From an uncultured Lachnospiraceae bacterium (GTDB lineage Bacteria; Bacillota; Clostridia; Lachnospirales; Lachnospiraceae), in assembly GCA_910588865.1 (NCBI GenBank), contig CAJUSJ010000006.1:1-64000 (forward strand): a stretch of 64,000 nucleotides of DNA, written 5' to 3'. Within the stretch, counting starts at the first letter, position 1; every line of letters starts with the position of its first letter. The notes below the pieces were generated by a model. It was not told the origin of the DNA, made no database searches, and was given only the letters and a program-made list of their open reading frames with translations. Positions 26,857-37,155 of the stretch are shown here, piece after piece. A program made the translations under genes and the position numbers.

Positions 26857-26885
26857 TTGGATATAAGGATGTATTTTGTTATAAT
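26857..26885 (+). promoter_or_regulatory. Sigma-A promoter of the PRD regulator gene
   Basis: TTGGAT (26857-26862) and TATAAT (26880-26885) with a 17-base spacer, starting ten bases after the Rpn gene stop. Transcription would begin at about 26892, at the foot of the stem-loop that follows. Confidence 0.75.
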
Positions 26886-26891
26886 GATACT

Positions 26892-26931
26892 TGCTATGAG
26901 CGTTGGGATCTATCATAAATAAGTCATAGCA
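26892..26931 (+). promoter_or_regulatory. Stem-loop in the 5' leader of the PRD regulator
   Basis: TGCTATGA (26892-26899) and TCATAGCA (26924-26931) form a perfect 8-bp stem closing a 24-base loop right at the predicted transcript 5' end. A 5' stabilising hairpin or a regulator binding palindrome are both possible. No T run follows. Confidence 0.45.
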
Positions 26932-26964
26932 GGTGCTATTGACAATCAAGAATGGAGATTGTAC

Positions 26965-28926
26965 ATGGTTAGCAGACAGATGGGCGATATTTATCGAATG
27001 CTGTCAGAACATGAATATCAGACAGCGGAGGCTTTGGGAGAAAGCCTTGGTGTCAGCAGCAAGACGGTGCGCAATCAGCTGAAAAACCTGAATGAGCTGT
27101 TAAGTGATTTTGGCGTTTATGTGGAGTCAAAGCATGGAACAGGCTACCGTCTGGTGGTTGAGGACACGGAGAGACGGAAAGAACTGGAAGCAATGATGCA
27201 GAAGAAGGAGCTTCAGGAATCAGGGATTCCCAACTCGTCAGAAGAGAGGGTTGAGTATCTCCTGGAATATCTTTTGAACACAGACGGATATGTAAAGTTG
27301 GACGAGCTCAGCGAGATGCTTTACATTTCCAAGAAGACCCTGACCGGCAATCTGAAAGAGGTGGAGAATCTGCTGAAGGAGTACCATCTGTGTCTTCAGA
27401 GGAAGCCTAATTATGGGATCCGGGTTGAGGGAAGGGAGTTTGACCGACGGCTGTGTATTGCCGGATATGTGGCGAGAAAAGTTCAGTTGTCGGAAAAGCT
27501 GGATGGAGATCAGGATGTGACGGAAGAGATTCAGTGGATCCATCAGTGTGTACAGAACTGTCTTTCCAGATACAGTTTTGACATTTCCAGCGTGGCTTTT
27601 CAAAACCTGGTATTACATATCCAGATCGCGATACTGCGTATGAGGGGCGGGCATTATGTTCCTATGATGGAAAGTGAATCAGACAAGATACGGGATAAAA
27701 AGACTTACCGGATAGCTGAGGATATTTTGGGAAAGATCAAAGAAAAGTTTCTGGTGGATTTTCCGGACAGCGAGATCGGATATATCGCCATTCACTTGGA
27801 AGGCAAGAAGATGCTGATCAATACCACTGCCGCGGAGGAGACTGAGGGGAATCTGATCATCAGCCAGGAGATCAGCGATCTGGTGGGATTTATGCTCTCG
27901 GCAGTGTATGATGCCTTTAAATTTGATTTTCGGGATGACTTGGAGCTGCGTATGTCTTTAAGTCAGCATCTTGTGCCCCTGGTAGTCCGTCTCCAGCATG
28001 ACATGAAGCTGACCAACCCACTGCTTAGGGACATCCGGGAGAGGTATTCTCTGGCCTACAGCATGGCCACAACATCCTGTGTGATACTGAATCACAAATA
28101 TCACAAGATCGTGAAGGAAGATGAGATCGGCTACATTGCCCTTTTGTTCGCGTTGGCGCTGGAGCGGAAAAAGACGGAGATCGCCAAAAAGAATATACTG
28201 CTGGTGTGCGCGTCGGGAAAGGGCAGCGCCCAGCTGCTTTTGTATCGGTACAAAACAGAATTTGGCCCTTATATCAATAAGATCAGCGTTTGTGATGTGG
28301 GGAGGATACAAGAACAGGATTTTACGGATATCGACTATATATTCACCACAGTGCCTATCCCTGTGAAGGTTCCGGTTCCCATCCAGGAGGTAGAGTATTT
28401 CCTGAAGAATTCTGATGTACAGGCGGTAAAAAGAACTCTTATGGGCAAGACCGACAGCCCTGTGCTGGATATTTATCCCAAGGATCTGTTTTTGCCCCAT
28501 ATGAAGTTCGGGGATAAAGATGAGGCACTGAGGACACTCTGCGGATTTGTGTACGAACGGGGACTGGTGCCAAAGGAATTTTTAGATTCTGTCCGGGCCA
28601 GAGAGGTTCTGGCCAAAACCGCTTTCGGCAACTCCGTGGCCATGCCTCACCCCATAGAGGTTATGGGAAAGAGTCCCTTTGTGTGCGTGGCGGTTTTGGA
28701 TGAGCCGATTTTGTGGACCCAGGATGATCCGGACAGCATGATCCAGGTGATCTTCCTGGTATCTGTGGCCAATTATGAAAATTTTGATGTCCAGAAATTC
28801 TATCAGGTTACAGCCAAGCTTCTGTTGGACGGAGCCAGCATGAGGGAACTCATCCGGACTTCCACATATGAGACTCTCAAACATCTTCTCCTTAAGATGG
28901 AACAGCAGGTTGAAGAAGAGATATAA
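26965..28926 (+). CDS. PRD-type transcriptional regulator with EIIB and EIIA domains
   Basis: A 653-residue regulator of the MtlR/LicR/BglG class that controls sugar PTS operons. In order: N-terminal HTH_11 (EYQTAEALGESLGVSSKTVR), a second helix-turn-helix (Mga-like), two PRD domains (about 180-400), an EIIB-like domain with Cys in LLVCASGKGSAQLL, and a C-terminal EIIA of the mannitol/fructose type with the phospho-His in AMPHPIEV. Phosphorylation by the PTS tunes its activity. It precedes the 6-phospho-beta-glucosidase and PTS genes and is the likely user of the two 38-bp operators between them. ATG at 26965, seven bases after GGAG. Confidence 0.92.
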   Translation: MVSRQMGDIYRMLSEHEYQTAEALGESLGVSSKTVRNQLKNLNELLSDFGVYVESKHGTGYRLVVEDTERRKELEAMMQKKELQESGIPNSSEERVEYLLEYLLNTDGYVKLDELSEMLYISKKTLTGNLKEVENLLKEYHLCLQRKPNYGIRVEGREFDRRLCIAGYVARKVQLSEKLDGDQDVTEEIQWIHQCVQNCLSRYSFDISSVAFQNLVLHIQIAILRMRGGHYVPMMESESDKIRDKKTYRIAEDILGKIKEKFLVDFPDSEIGYIAIHLEGKKMLINTTAAEETEGNLIISQEISDLVGFMLSAVYDAFKFDFRDDLELRMSLSQHLVPLVVRLQHDMKLTNPLLRDIRERYSLAYSMATTSCVILNHKYHKIVKEDEIGYIALLFALALERKKTEIAKKNILLVCASGKGSAQLLLYRYKTEFGPYINKISVCDVGRIQEQDFTDIDYIFTTVPIPVKVPVPIQEVEYFLKNSDVQAVKRTLMGKTDSPVLDIYPKDLFLPHMKFGDKDEALRTLCGFVYERGLVPKEFLDSVRAREVLAKTAFGNSVAMPHPIEVMGKSPFVCVAVLDEPILWTQDDPDSMIQVIFLVSVANYENFDVQKFYQVTAKLLLDGASMRELIRTSTYETLKHLLLKMEQQVEEEI

Positions 28927-28976
28927 CCCAATCCCAGGGCCCTATCCCTGAGACCTTTCTTCTCCAACCCGCCTCG

Positions 28977-29008
28977 GCTCCGGCCCCCAATAGCCGGAGC
29001 TGTTTTTA
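28977..29008 (+). terminator. Intrinsic terminator after the PRD regulator
   Basis: GCTCCGGC (28977-28984) pairs with GCCGGAGC (28993-29000), followed by TGTTTTTAT. It ends the regulator transcript before the convergent glucosidase gene. Confidence 0.85.
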
Positions 29009-29013
29009 TGTAC

Positions 29014-29076
29014 ACGGGGCGGAAGGGAAATGTGGCCGTTTGCGCGGCCCCGCCCCAGCACGGCGAGGTAGGGGGG
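29014..29076. repeat. GC-rich hairpin repeat, copy A
   Basis: This ~63-bp segment matches 34208-34267. Shared parts are ACGGGGCGGA, then GGCCCCGCCCC, GCACGGCGA and TAGGGGG. It folds as an outer GGGGCGG/CCGCCCC stem (29016-29022 with 29050-29056) and an inner GGCCG/CGGCC stem. It lies directly downstream of an intrinsic terminator. Confidence 0.7.
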
Positions 29077-29101
29077 AGACCTCCCTTACTGAATTGCCGT
29101 C

Positions 29102-30754
<1,653 letters not shown>

Positions 30755-30804
30755 CTAAAAACAGGCATAATAACGGAGGAAACAAAGGGCAAAGGGAAAA
30801 AGGT

Positions 30805-30861
30805 TCCACTTCTAAAATGGAAAAAGTTGATATGGAGTTCCGCTTTTTCATATGTTATGAT
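30805..30861 (+). promoter_or_regulatory. PTS operon promoter with 38-bp operator (copy 2)
   Basis: The plus-strand element TCCACTT...AATGGAAAAA...ATGGAGTT...CG spans 30805-30842 and is followed after 13 bases by TATGAT (30856-30861). As in copy 1, TGGAGTT overlaps the -35 place and no sigma-A -35 is seen. The rest of the 350-base intergenic region (30578-30929) between the divergent genes shows no gene. Confidence 0.75.
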
Positions 30862-30929
30862 GTTAAACAGTCGAAATGACCGACCTGTGAGCGCGCGCAC
30901 CGGGTAACGAAAACTTAGGAGGGTTCACC

Positions 30930-32240
30930 ATGAAAGAGAAAATGATGAATGGCTTTCTTCTTTTTGCGACAAAGCTTCAGACTCAGAGGCATATAAGCGC
31001 AATTAAAGACGGCTTCACCACACTGCTGCCTATCATTATTGTGGGTTCATTCTGTACATTATTTTCTAATATCGTCTGCAACACTACACCCGGATATGTC
31101 AGCATAGCTAATCTTCCGGGCATGTCCTGGCTGGGCGCGTTAAAACCTATGTTTGATGCCGCTAACTGGGGTACCATGAACATGTTGGCTATCGGTGCCT
31201 GTATCCTGATCTCCATGGAACTTGGAGAGGGTATGGGACAGCATGACTGGTCTCTGCCCATCACGGCTCTGGCCTGCTACATCGCTCTGGTTAAGACAAC
31301 CACTACCGTGACCGCTCAGTCCGGTGAGGTTCTGACCGTAAGTAACGTTCTGACCAATGAAGTGACAAGTGCCAGAGGTCTGTTCGTGGCCATGGTCGCG
31401 GCTCTGGTATCCGCAGAGATCTATTGCAGGCTGGTATCCAGCGGAAAACTTGACATCAAGATGCCTGAGAGCGTTCCGTCTAATGTGGCTAAGTCTTTCA
31501 GCGTTTTGTTCCCAAGCTGTGTGACAGTATTCCTTGTAGCTGGTTTTGGTCTTCTGTTCACAACTGTTACCAAGATGACTGTTCCGGAAGCCATCATTAA
31601 GTTTATCCAGACACCACTTTCTAATGTTATGACAAGCTGGGTTGGATATGTTGTGCTGGTATTCATGACCGATGTGCTGTGGATTTTCGGTATCCACGGA
31701 ACACAGACACTGAAGGGTATTTACGATCCTATTCTTCTGGCCGCTTTTGCTGAGAATGAGGCAGCGTATGCCGCGGGCGAAGCTATCCCCAACATTATCA
31801 GCACACCGTTTATGAGCTGCTTCGGTACTGTAACCGGTGCCGGTATCACGGGTGGACTTCTGATCGCGATCTTCTTATTTTCGAAGAGAGAGGATTACAG
31901 GGCTATCGCCAAGCTGGCTGTTCCCTGCGGGATTTTCAATATTAACGAGCCGCTGACCTTTGGTCTTCCCATTGTTATGAATCCCATTCTGGCGATTCCT
32001 TTTATGATCGCTCCGGCGGTTTCCAACATCTTCGGGTATTTTATGACCACTATCGGATTCTGCGGCAGGATGGTTGTTAACGCTCCGTGGACCACACCGC
32101 CAGGACTTATGGCGTTCCTCTGCTCCGGTGGTAATGTGGGCGCGGCTATTACTCAGATCATCGTTATTCTGTTGGCAGCGGTTGTATACGCGCCATTCGT
32201 TATCGCGTCCAACAGCCAGGCGGTGCCGACTGAGGAATAA
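30930..32240 (+). CDS. PTS EIIC, cellobiose/beta-glucoside family
   Basis: Membrane channel subunit of a lactose/cellobiose-type phosphotransferase system. The 436-residue protein is hydrophobic with about ten membrane segments; it starts with a cytoplasmic helix (FLLFATKLQTQRHISAIKDGF) and contains NINEPLTFGLPIVMNP, the substrate-site signature of this family, and DVLWIFGIHGTQTL. ATG at 30930 behind TTAGGAGGG. With the EIIA and EIIB genes downstream and the GH1 enzyme divergent, the locus imports and splits a beta-glucoside. The exact sugar is not decidable from sequence. Confidence 0.94.
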   Translation: MKEKMMNGFLLFATKLQTQRHISAIKDGFTTLLPIIIVGSFCTLFSNIVCNTTPGYVSIANLPGMSWLGALKPMFDAANWGTMNMLAIGACILISMELGEGMGQHDWSLPITALACYIALVKTTTTVTAQSGEVLTVSNVLTNEVTSARGLFVAMVAALVSAEIYCRLVSSGKLDIKMPESVPSNVAKSFSVLFPSCVTVFLVAGFGLLFTTVTKMTVPEAIIKFIQTPLSNVMTSWVGYVVLVFMTDVLWIFGIHGTQTLKGIYDPILLAAFAENEAAYAAGEAIPNIISTPFMSCFGTVTGAGITGGLLIAIFLFSKREDYRAIAKLAVPCGIFNINEPLTFGLPIVMNPILAIPFMIAPAVSNIFGYFMTTIGFCGRMVVNAPWTTPPGLMAFLCSGGNVGAAITQIIVILLAAVVYAPFVIASNSQAVPTEE

Positions 32241-32273
32241 TTGATATATGCTAGTTATTTCGGAGGACATGGA

Positions 32274-32582
32274 ATGAGTTCAAAGACCAAGAAAAAGAAG
32301 AAGTCCAGTAAGTGGTACAACTGGCAGCCCAAGCGGGAGTTCAGCGAGAGGAATCAGAAACTGATCGATGAGATGAACGCCAGGCCCAGGGATTACAGCA
32401 TCATGGAGGTCTTGTCCAAGTGGCGTATGATCACCTACGGGTGGATCGTGTTTTTTCCGCCATACGGCCTGTACCGGGTGTGGTGCGGGGAATCCAATTT
32501 CCGCAGATCAGAAAAGGTTGTGTGGACTTTTATGATCATCTGTTATGTGGCATACTTTTTGAAACTCATTCTGTTTTCATAA
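32274..32582 (+). CDS. Small basic membrane protein in the PTS operon
   Basis: A 102-residue protein of no family I recognise. The first 15 residues are rich in Lys and Ser, followed by a hydrophilic stretch; two hydrophobic segments lie at about 52-71 (TYGWIVFFPPYGLYRVW) and 83-101 (WTFMIICYVAYFLKLILF). ATG at 32274 behind CGGAGGA. It is placed between EIIC and EIIA, so it is probably co-expressed with the transporter and may associate with it. Confidence 0.7.
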   Translation: MSSKTKKKKKSSKWYNWQPKREFSERNQKLIDEMNARPRDYSIMEVLSKWRMITYGWIVFFPPYGLYRVWCGESNFRRSEKVVWTFMIICYVAYFLKLILFS

Positions 32583-32606
32583 ATCATAAAAAAGGAGGGG
32601 TTACCC

Positions 32607-32906
32607 ATGGACGAGATGGCAATTATGAATCTGGTTGTCAACAGCGGCAACGCGAGGAGCCTTGCTCTTGAGGCTTTCCGTGATGCCAGAGCCGGCAAGT
32701 TTGAGGATGCCGAGGCAAAGTTGAAAGAAGCTGATGAGGTTCTGCTGGGCGCTCATGAAGTTCAGACCGAGTTGATTCAGAACGAATTGAACGGTAAGGG
32801 AATTGATATTAGCCTTCTGGTTGTGCACTCCCAGGATCACCTGATGTGCGCGATGGTTGTAATTGACCTGGTCAAAGAGATGGTTGAGATGTTGAAGACT
32901 AAATAA
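32607..32906 (+). CDS. PTS EIIA, lactose/cellobiose family
   Basis: A 99-residue trimeric phosphocarrier. The signature VVHSQDHLM holds H74, the expected phosphorylated histidine, and D77, the equivalent of the metal-binding Asp of LacF-type EIIA. It takes phosphate from HPr and passes it to the EIIB encoded next. ATG at 32607 behind AAGGAGGGG. Confidence 0.94.
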   Translation: MDEMAIMNLVVNSGNARSLALEAFRDARAGKFEDAEAKLKEADEVLLGAHEVQTELIQNELNGKGIDISLLVVHSQDHLMCAMVVIDLVKEMVEMLKTK

Positions 32907-32935
32907 TTTTCATATTTGAAAGGAGAACTATTATC

Positions 32936-33241
32936 ATGAGAAAGATTGTATTATTATGCGCGGCAGGTATGTCCACCAGCCTTCTGGTAAACAAGATGAA
33001 AGCAGCGGCGGCAGACGACGGTTATGAGTGCGATATCGCCGCTTTCCCGGTCGCGACCGCGAAAGACCATACTGATGCTGATATTATCCTGTTGGGGCCC
33101 CAGGTTCGTTTCGCTAAAGGCAAAGTTCAGGGCGAGGTTGGCGCTGACAAGATCGTACAGGATATCGACATGCAGGCTTATGGCACTATGAATGGCAAAA
33201 AAGTAATCGCTCAGGTTAAAAAAGCTTTAGGCGACGAATAA
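32936..33241 (+). CDS. PTS EIIB, cellobiose family
   Basis: A 101-residue protein with the phospho-cysteine C8 in VLLCAAGMSTSLLV and the LLGPQVRF motif of cellobiose-type EIIB. It takes phosphate from EIIA and transfers it to the sugar in EIIC. ATG behind AAAGGAGA, 29 bases after the EIIA gene. Last gene of the PTS operon. Confidence 0.95.
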   Translation: MRKIVLLCAAGMSTSLLVNKMKAAAADDGYECDIAAFPVATAKDHTDADIILLGPQVRFAKGKVQGEVGADKIVQDIDMQAYGTMNGKKVIAQVKKALGDE

Positions 33242-33576
33242 GTCACATATAGAAAGCGCAAGATAATTAAAGGCCAGGGCGAACAGAAACATCAGTCCTG
33301 GTCTTGTTCTGACATAAGCGGGCGGAATGTGCGTGGGCATGTTCTGTCGGATTCATGAATATGGGACTAAGAGTGTGATATGAAGTTTTGAGAATCGGTA
33401 AATTTGCCAAATGGAACGTGACATGGGGGATTATTCTCCGCCAGCCCGGGAGGGGACCGGCAGGCGGTGAGGCATTCAGCGATTTATGTGATTCACTATC
33501 CAGGCGTGTTAAGGGGACGCTGGCAAGACGCACCACTGTATACATTAAGTAATGACTTGAGGGGTATATAATAGTT
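33242..33576. other. Intergenic region with weak terminator
   Basis: AGGCCAGGG (33271-33279) can pair, with two G-T pairs, with TCCTGGTCT (33296-33304), followed by TGTTCT; this is the probable end of the PTS operon. The remaining 270 bases show no gene. A TATAAT at 33567-33572 is too close to the next start to be its promoter. Confidence 0.5.
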
Positions 33577-34146
33577 ATGGAGAAGATACTGTATTTGATG
33601 CGGCATGGACAGACCTTGTTCAATGTAAGACGTAAGATTCAGGGAGTGTGCGACGCGCCTCTGACGGAACTGGGAATTCAGCAGGCCAAGAGAGCTGCCG
33701 GGTATTTCGCGGATCAACGGATTGAATTTGACCATGCTTATTCTTCTACATCAGAGCGAGCCTGTGATACGCTGGAACTTGTTAGAGATATGGATTACAA
33801 GAGGGTAAAGGGGTTAAAAGAGTGGAATTTCGGTGTCTTCGAGGGGGAGAGCGAAGACCTGAATCCAAAACTTCCTTATGGGGATTTTTTTAAAGCTTAT
33901 GGTGGTGAGGGGGAGACGGAAGTGCGGGAGCGCATGAACCGGACCTTGACCGAGATTATGGAGCGTGATGGGCATCAGACCGTACTGGCTGTATCCCATG
34001 GCGCTTCCTGCAGACAGTTCATGAGATACTGGGAACACACCAGTGATGTGCGGCCTAACGGACGTCTCGGGAACTGCTGCATCCTGAAATTTAAGTATAA
34101 GGACGGAGTGTTTGAACTGTTGGAGATCGTGAACCCGAATCCGTAG
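33577..34146 (+). CDS. Histidine phosphatase superfamily protein
   Basis: A 189-residue phosphoglycerate mutase-like phosphatase. It has the catalytic LMRHGQTLFN motif at the N terminus, SSTSERACDTLEL and the second His in LAVSHGASCRQF. Substrate is not predictable; members include sugar-phosphate and nucleotide phosphatases. ATG at 33577 follows GAGGGG. A strong terminator follows the gene. Confidence 0.92.
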   Translation: MEKILYLMRHGQTLFNVRRKIQGVCDAPLTELGIQQAKRAAGYFADQRIEFDHAYSSTSERACDTLELVRDMDYKRVKGLKEWNFGVFEGESEDLNPKLPYGDFFKAYGGEGETEVRERMNRTLTEIMERDGHQTVLAVSHGASCRQFMRYWEHTSDVRPNGRLGNCCILKFKYKDGVFELLEIVNPNP

Positions 34147-34171
34147 GGAGACAGTTGGACATTTCGTGTGA

Positions 34172-34200
34172 AAATGCCGCGGAGCAACCGCGGCATTTTT
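34172..34200 (+). terminator. Intrinsic terminator after the phosphatase gene
   Basis: TGCCGCGG and CCGCGGCA form an 8-bp GC stem with a five-base loop (AGCAA), flanked by AAA and TTTTT so that the stem can be longer. Repeat copy B starts eight bases later. Confidence 0.9.
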
Positions 34201-34207
34201 GTTGTAG

Positions 34208-34267
34208 ACGGGGCGGAGAGGAAGATAGCCGCTAAAGCGGCCCCGCCCCGGCACGGCGAATAGGGGG
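34208..34267. repeat. GC-rich hairpin repeat, copy B
   Basis: Matches copy A at 29014-29076 in the same orientation. GGGGCGG (34210-34216) pairs with CCGCCCC (34243-34249) and an inner GCCG/CGGC stem lies inside; loop bases differ between copies while stems are kept. It again lies just after an intrinsic terminator. Confidence 0.7.
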
Positions 34268-34277
34268 AAGGGCCTGC

Positions 34278-34306
34278 TTGACGGATGGGGAGAACCGTGT
34301 TAGAAT
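34278..34306 (+). promoter_or_regulatory. Sigma-A promoter of the HAD-mtnN unit
   Basis: TTGACG (34278-34283) and TAGAAT (34301-34306) with a 17-base spacer. It lies 35 bases upstream of the chosen HAD start and rules out the longer upstream frame. Confidence 0.8.
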
Positions 34307-34341
34307 ACGCCTTGAGATTTTTTGGACAGAGGGAGAGGATC

Positions 34342-35190
34342 ATGGGCAAGTATTTATTTTTTGACATAGACGGGACTCTTGCGGGAAAGTCCAGGCGGAT
34401 CACCGAGAAAACCAGATGGGCCGCTGGACGGGCCAGGGAAAAGGGGCATAAGGTATTTTTGTGTACAGGCAGGGTGCCGGCCTCCATTGTGGGGGATGCG
34501 GCGGAGATGGAAGTTGACGGGATTGTCAGCGGAGCGGGAAGCTTTGTGGAGATTGGCGGAAGGTATGTTTTTGAACACTATATGGACCCCAGGCTCACCT
34601 ATGAGGTTATGGAATTATTCAGGAAGAACGGGCTTTTGTTTACCCTGGAGACCAGGGATATGATCTATCAGACGCCAGGGGCCAGTGAGTTTTTTGAGGA
34701 GAGGACCATGGAGCGGATCCAGGAGAATCCGGAGCTGACGCGATATCATGAGCAGGTCCGCAGGGGGCAGAACCTGAAGTCCATAGAGGAATTTGATATT
34801 ACCAGGACAAAAGTGGCCAAGATGTGCTTCATAGCCAGGGAGAGAGGAAGGCTGGAGGCCTGCCTTCCCTTTTTGGAAGAGCATTTTAATGTTGTTATTT
34901 TCTCCAGGGACAGTGATTCCTTTGTAAACGGGGAGATCATCCTCAAAGGCTGCACAAAAGGGGATGGCATCCGAAAGGTCATGGAGTATTTCCAGGGAGA
35001 CATGAAAGACACGGTTGGATTTGGAGACAGCATGAATGATTATCAGATGCTGGAGACAGTCAGCACCAGCGTGGTCTTTAAGGACGCGCCGGAGAAGGTG
35101 AAGGCCCTGGGGCAGTATTATTTTGAGGAGCCTGACCAGGACGGGATCTATGAGATTATGATCCGGCTGGGACTGGTGGACAGCATATAG
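34342..35190 (+). CDS. HAD-IIB (Cof-type) phosphatase
   Basis: A 282-residue HAD hydrolase with the nucleophile motif FFDIDGTL, a cap domain of the Cof type, and motif IV GFGDSMNDYQML. Such enzymes dephosphorylate sugar phosphates or flavin mononucleotide; the substrate cannot be named. ATG at 34342 behind GGGAGAGG. It is followed 26 bases later by mtnN, probably as an operon. Confidence 0.92.
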   Translation: MGKYLFFDIDGTLAGKSRRITEKTRWAAGRAREKGHKVFLCTGRVPASIVGDAAEMEVDGIVSGAGSFVEIGGRYVFEHYMDPRLTYEVMELFRKNGLLFTLETRDMIYQTPGASEFFEERTMERIQENPELTRYHEQVRRGQNLKSIEEFDITRTKVAKMCFIARERGRLEACLPFLEEHFNVVIFSRDSDSFVNGEIILKGCTKGDGIRKVMEYFQGDMKDTVGFGDSMNDYQMLETVSTSVVFKDAPEKVKALGQYYFEEPDQDGIYEIMIRLGLVDSI

Positions 35191-35216
35191 ATGAAAAAAT
35201 AAAGGAGACAAGCAAG

Positions 35217-35912
35217 ATGATTGGAATTATCGGGGCCATGAGCCAGGAGGTGGCCAATTTAAAGGAAGCCATGGACAATGTGAAGGTGGAAGAGACGGCA
35301 GGCATGGAATTTTTCCAGGGAACCATAAAAGGCAGGGAGGCGGTTGTGGTAAGGTCGGGAATCGGTAAGGTTAACGGCGCGGTGTGCGGCCAGATCCTTG
35401 CGGACCATTACCATGTGGACGCCATTATCAACACGGGAATCGCGGGTTCCCTGAGAAATGAGATCAATATCGGGGACATTGTTCTCTCCAGGGATACCCT
35501 GCAGCACGATATGGATGCGACGGGCTTTGGTTACCCGGTGGGACAGATCCCTCAGATGGAGAAGTCTGTGTTTGAGGGGGATCAGGCCCTCATTGAGGCG
35601 GCAAAGGAGTGCTGCGCCAGGGTGGTGCCGGAGATCGGAGTCCATGTGGGGCGGGTGGTCAGCGGCGACCAGTTTGTGTCTGACAAGGCGAAAAAAGCGT
35701 GGCTCGCTGAGACTTTTGGCGGATATTGTACGGAAATGGAGGGCGCGGCCATTGCCCAGGCGGCGTGGCTCAATCACATTCCATTTCTGATCATCCGGGC
35801 TATTTCAGACAAGGCGGATGACAGTGCGGAGATGGATTATGAAGAGTTTGAGGCCAAGGCCATTGAACACAGCGTGAAGCTGGTGCTGGCTCTCCTTGAG
35901 AAAGTGGCTTAA
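35217..35912 (+). CDS. mtnN: 5'-methylthioadenosine/S-adenosylhomocysteine nucleosidase
   Basis: Cleaves MTA and SAH to adenine and the thioribose, for methionine salvage and removal of methylation by-products. The 231-residue protein starts IGIIGAMSQEVANL, and has the family's INTGIAGSL, EMEGAAIAQ and IRAISDKADDSA motifs with the catalytic Glu and Asp. ATG at 35217 behind AAGGAGA. Confidence 0.95.
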   Translation: MIGIIGAMSQEVANLKEAMDNVKVEETAGMEFFQGTIKGREAVVVRSGIGKVNGAVCGQILADHYHVDAIINTGIAGSLRNEINIGDIVLSRDTLQHDMDATGFGYPVGQIPQMEKSVFEGDQALIEAAKECCARVVPEIGVHVGRVVSGDQFVSDKAKKAWLAETFGGYCTEMEGAAIAQAAWLNHIPFLIIRAISDKADDSAEMDYEEFEAKAIEHSVKLVLALLEKVA

Positions 35913-35965
35913 GTTCATCTGCGATTTGAAGGATAATTTGACGAGCGATTCTAGGCTCCCTGAAC

Positions 35966-35994
35966 TTCCCAAATGAAAATCCGGCGGTTATAAT
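35966..35994 (+). promoter_or_regulatory. Possible sigma-A promoter
   Basis: TTCCCA (35966-35971) and TATAAT (35989-35994) with a 17-base spacer, 45 bases before the gene at 36040. The -35 is only moderately good. Confidence 0.5.
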
Positions 35995-36039
35995 AAAGAC
36001 CGTCCAAAAATCATTTTTGAGAAGAAAGGGGAGCTTTTT

Positions 36040-36993
36040 ATGTTGCTGGAGTTTTTAGAGACAGGAAATGCCCTGTATGTGCTGGCGGCCGCGTGTTTTC
36101 TGGGGCTGGCCGGCAGGCTGACAGCCCGAAACATTTACAAAAGAATGATGAAAGAAACCGATAACATGACACTGACAAAAAACCGCTATCTGAGAGATTT
36201 AAAACAGAAGACGGAGAACGCTTACCGACTGAACCAGGGGATCCGCGACAGCAGGGTGTATCTGGAAAAGCAGCTGAGTACATATCGTTTTTTGGGAATC
36301 ACTCTGAGCGGTTGGGGAAGCTTCGGAGGACAGATGACCGTGCTGTGCTTCCTTCTTGGAGGAGCGGCGGCTTTTGGGGCTTACTGGTACCGCTGTGACA
36401 GCTATTACATCGTGCTGTATGGTTCTATGGGGATTCTGGCGGGGCTGGTAACCATGGTGGCGGACTACTGGGCCAACCTGGGGGAGGGGAAACAGCAGCT
36501 TCTCAATTCCCTTCAGGATTATATGGAAAATTCTCTTTTTAACCGTCTGGCGCGGGAGACAGCCTCCGCTGCCGTTGAGGAGGGCAGGCGGGACAACGTT
36601 AGGGAACGGGCGGGAGAAAGGAGAAACCGCTTAGACAGTCCTGCCCGGTCCATGGCGGGGCAGACGGCAAATGGGGAGGAGGCTAAAAAGAATCCTTCCG
36701 GGGTTTTGGACCGCAAGGAAGAGGATGACGACGACATGGACTTTGCTCCCCAGGATCTGGAGACCGTGGGCCGGGGCCAGAGGCGGGGGAGCCGTATGGA
36801 TAGGAGAGCCAAAGAAAACGACGGCCCTAAGGAGGGCGACAAGAGCCGGAGAGACGTGGATTATCTGAAGACAAGCTTAGAACAGATCGCGGCCAGCCGG
36901 GAGAGGAACCGGATGGATGGCGACTGGGTGAAGGACATGTCCCAGGATGAGCTGGAGCTGGTGGGACAGATCCTCCGGCAGTATCTGACATGA
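36040..36993 (+). CDS. Unrecognised membrane protein with charged C-terminal tail
   Basis: A 317-residue protein I do not recognise. Three hydrophobic segments lie at about 9-27, 97-117 and 121-145; a short basic/coiled stretch separates the first two. Residues from 170 on are hydrophilic and rich in Arg, Glu and Asp, with a DDDD run near 229, and probably disordered until a short C-terminal helix ending VGQILRQYLT. ATG at 36040 behind AAAGGGGAG. Several membrane proteins of unknown function follow on the same strand. Confidence 0.75.
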   Translation: MLLEFLETGNALYVLAAACFLGLAGRLTARNIYKRMMKETDNMTLTKNRYLRDLKQKTENAYRLNQGIRDSRVYLEKQLSTYRFLGITLSGWGSFGGQMTVLCFLLGGAAAFGAYWYRCDSYYIVLYGSMGILAGLVTMVADYWANLGEGKQQLLNSLQDYMENSLFNRLARETASAAVEEGRRDNVRERAGERRNRLDSPARSMAGQTANGEEAKKNPSGVLDRKEEDDDDMDFAPQDLETVGRGQRRGSRMDRRAKENDGPKEGDKSRRDVDYLKTSLEQIAASRERNRMDGDWVKDMSQDELELVGQILRQYLT

Positions 36994-37029
36994 CGAATCA
37001 CGAAAAGTCTCGCCAAGTTGAAAAAACTA

Positions 37030-37038
37030 TGATATAAT
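37030..37038 (+). promoter_or_regulatory. Extended -10 promoter
   Basis: TGATATAAT is a perfect extended -10 box; the -35 area (TCGCCA, 17 bases upstream) is poor. It would give a ~145-base leader before the gene at 37192, containing the hairpin at 37126-37155. Confidence 0.6.
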
Positions 37039-37125
37039 TTAAAGAAACCCGGGCATGGTTTTGTCCGCGGTATTGTGGGCTGTCTGTGAGGCGCGAACTG
37101 GCCTGACCGGACCGCCCTGTACCAG

Positions 37126-37155
37126 ACCCCGATCTCTCCGCGGAGGGACCGGGGT
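37126..37155 (+). promoter_or_regulatory. Strong leader hairpin upstream of the 88-aa gene
   Basis: ACCCCG (37126-37131) pairs with CGGGGT (37150-37155), and the inner arms TCTCTCCG/CGGAGGGA extend the stem to about 15 pairs with one mismatch. It is followed by TTTCC, a short T run, so it might work as an attenuator or a weak terminator. Confidence 0.5.

Noticed and set aside
33544..33572. TATAAT as promoter for the histidine phosphatase
   Set aside because: It ends five bases before the start codon and has no -35 box, so the transcript would begin inside the gene.
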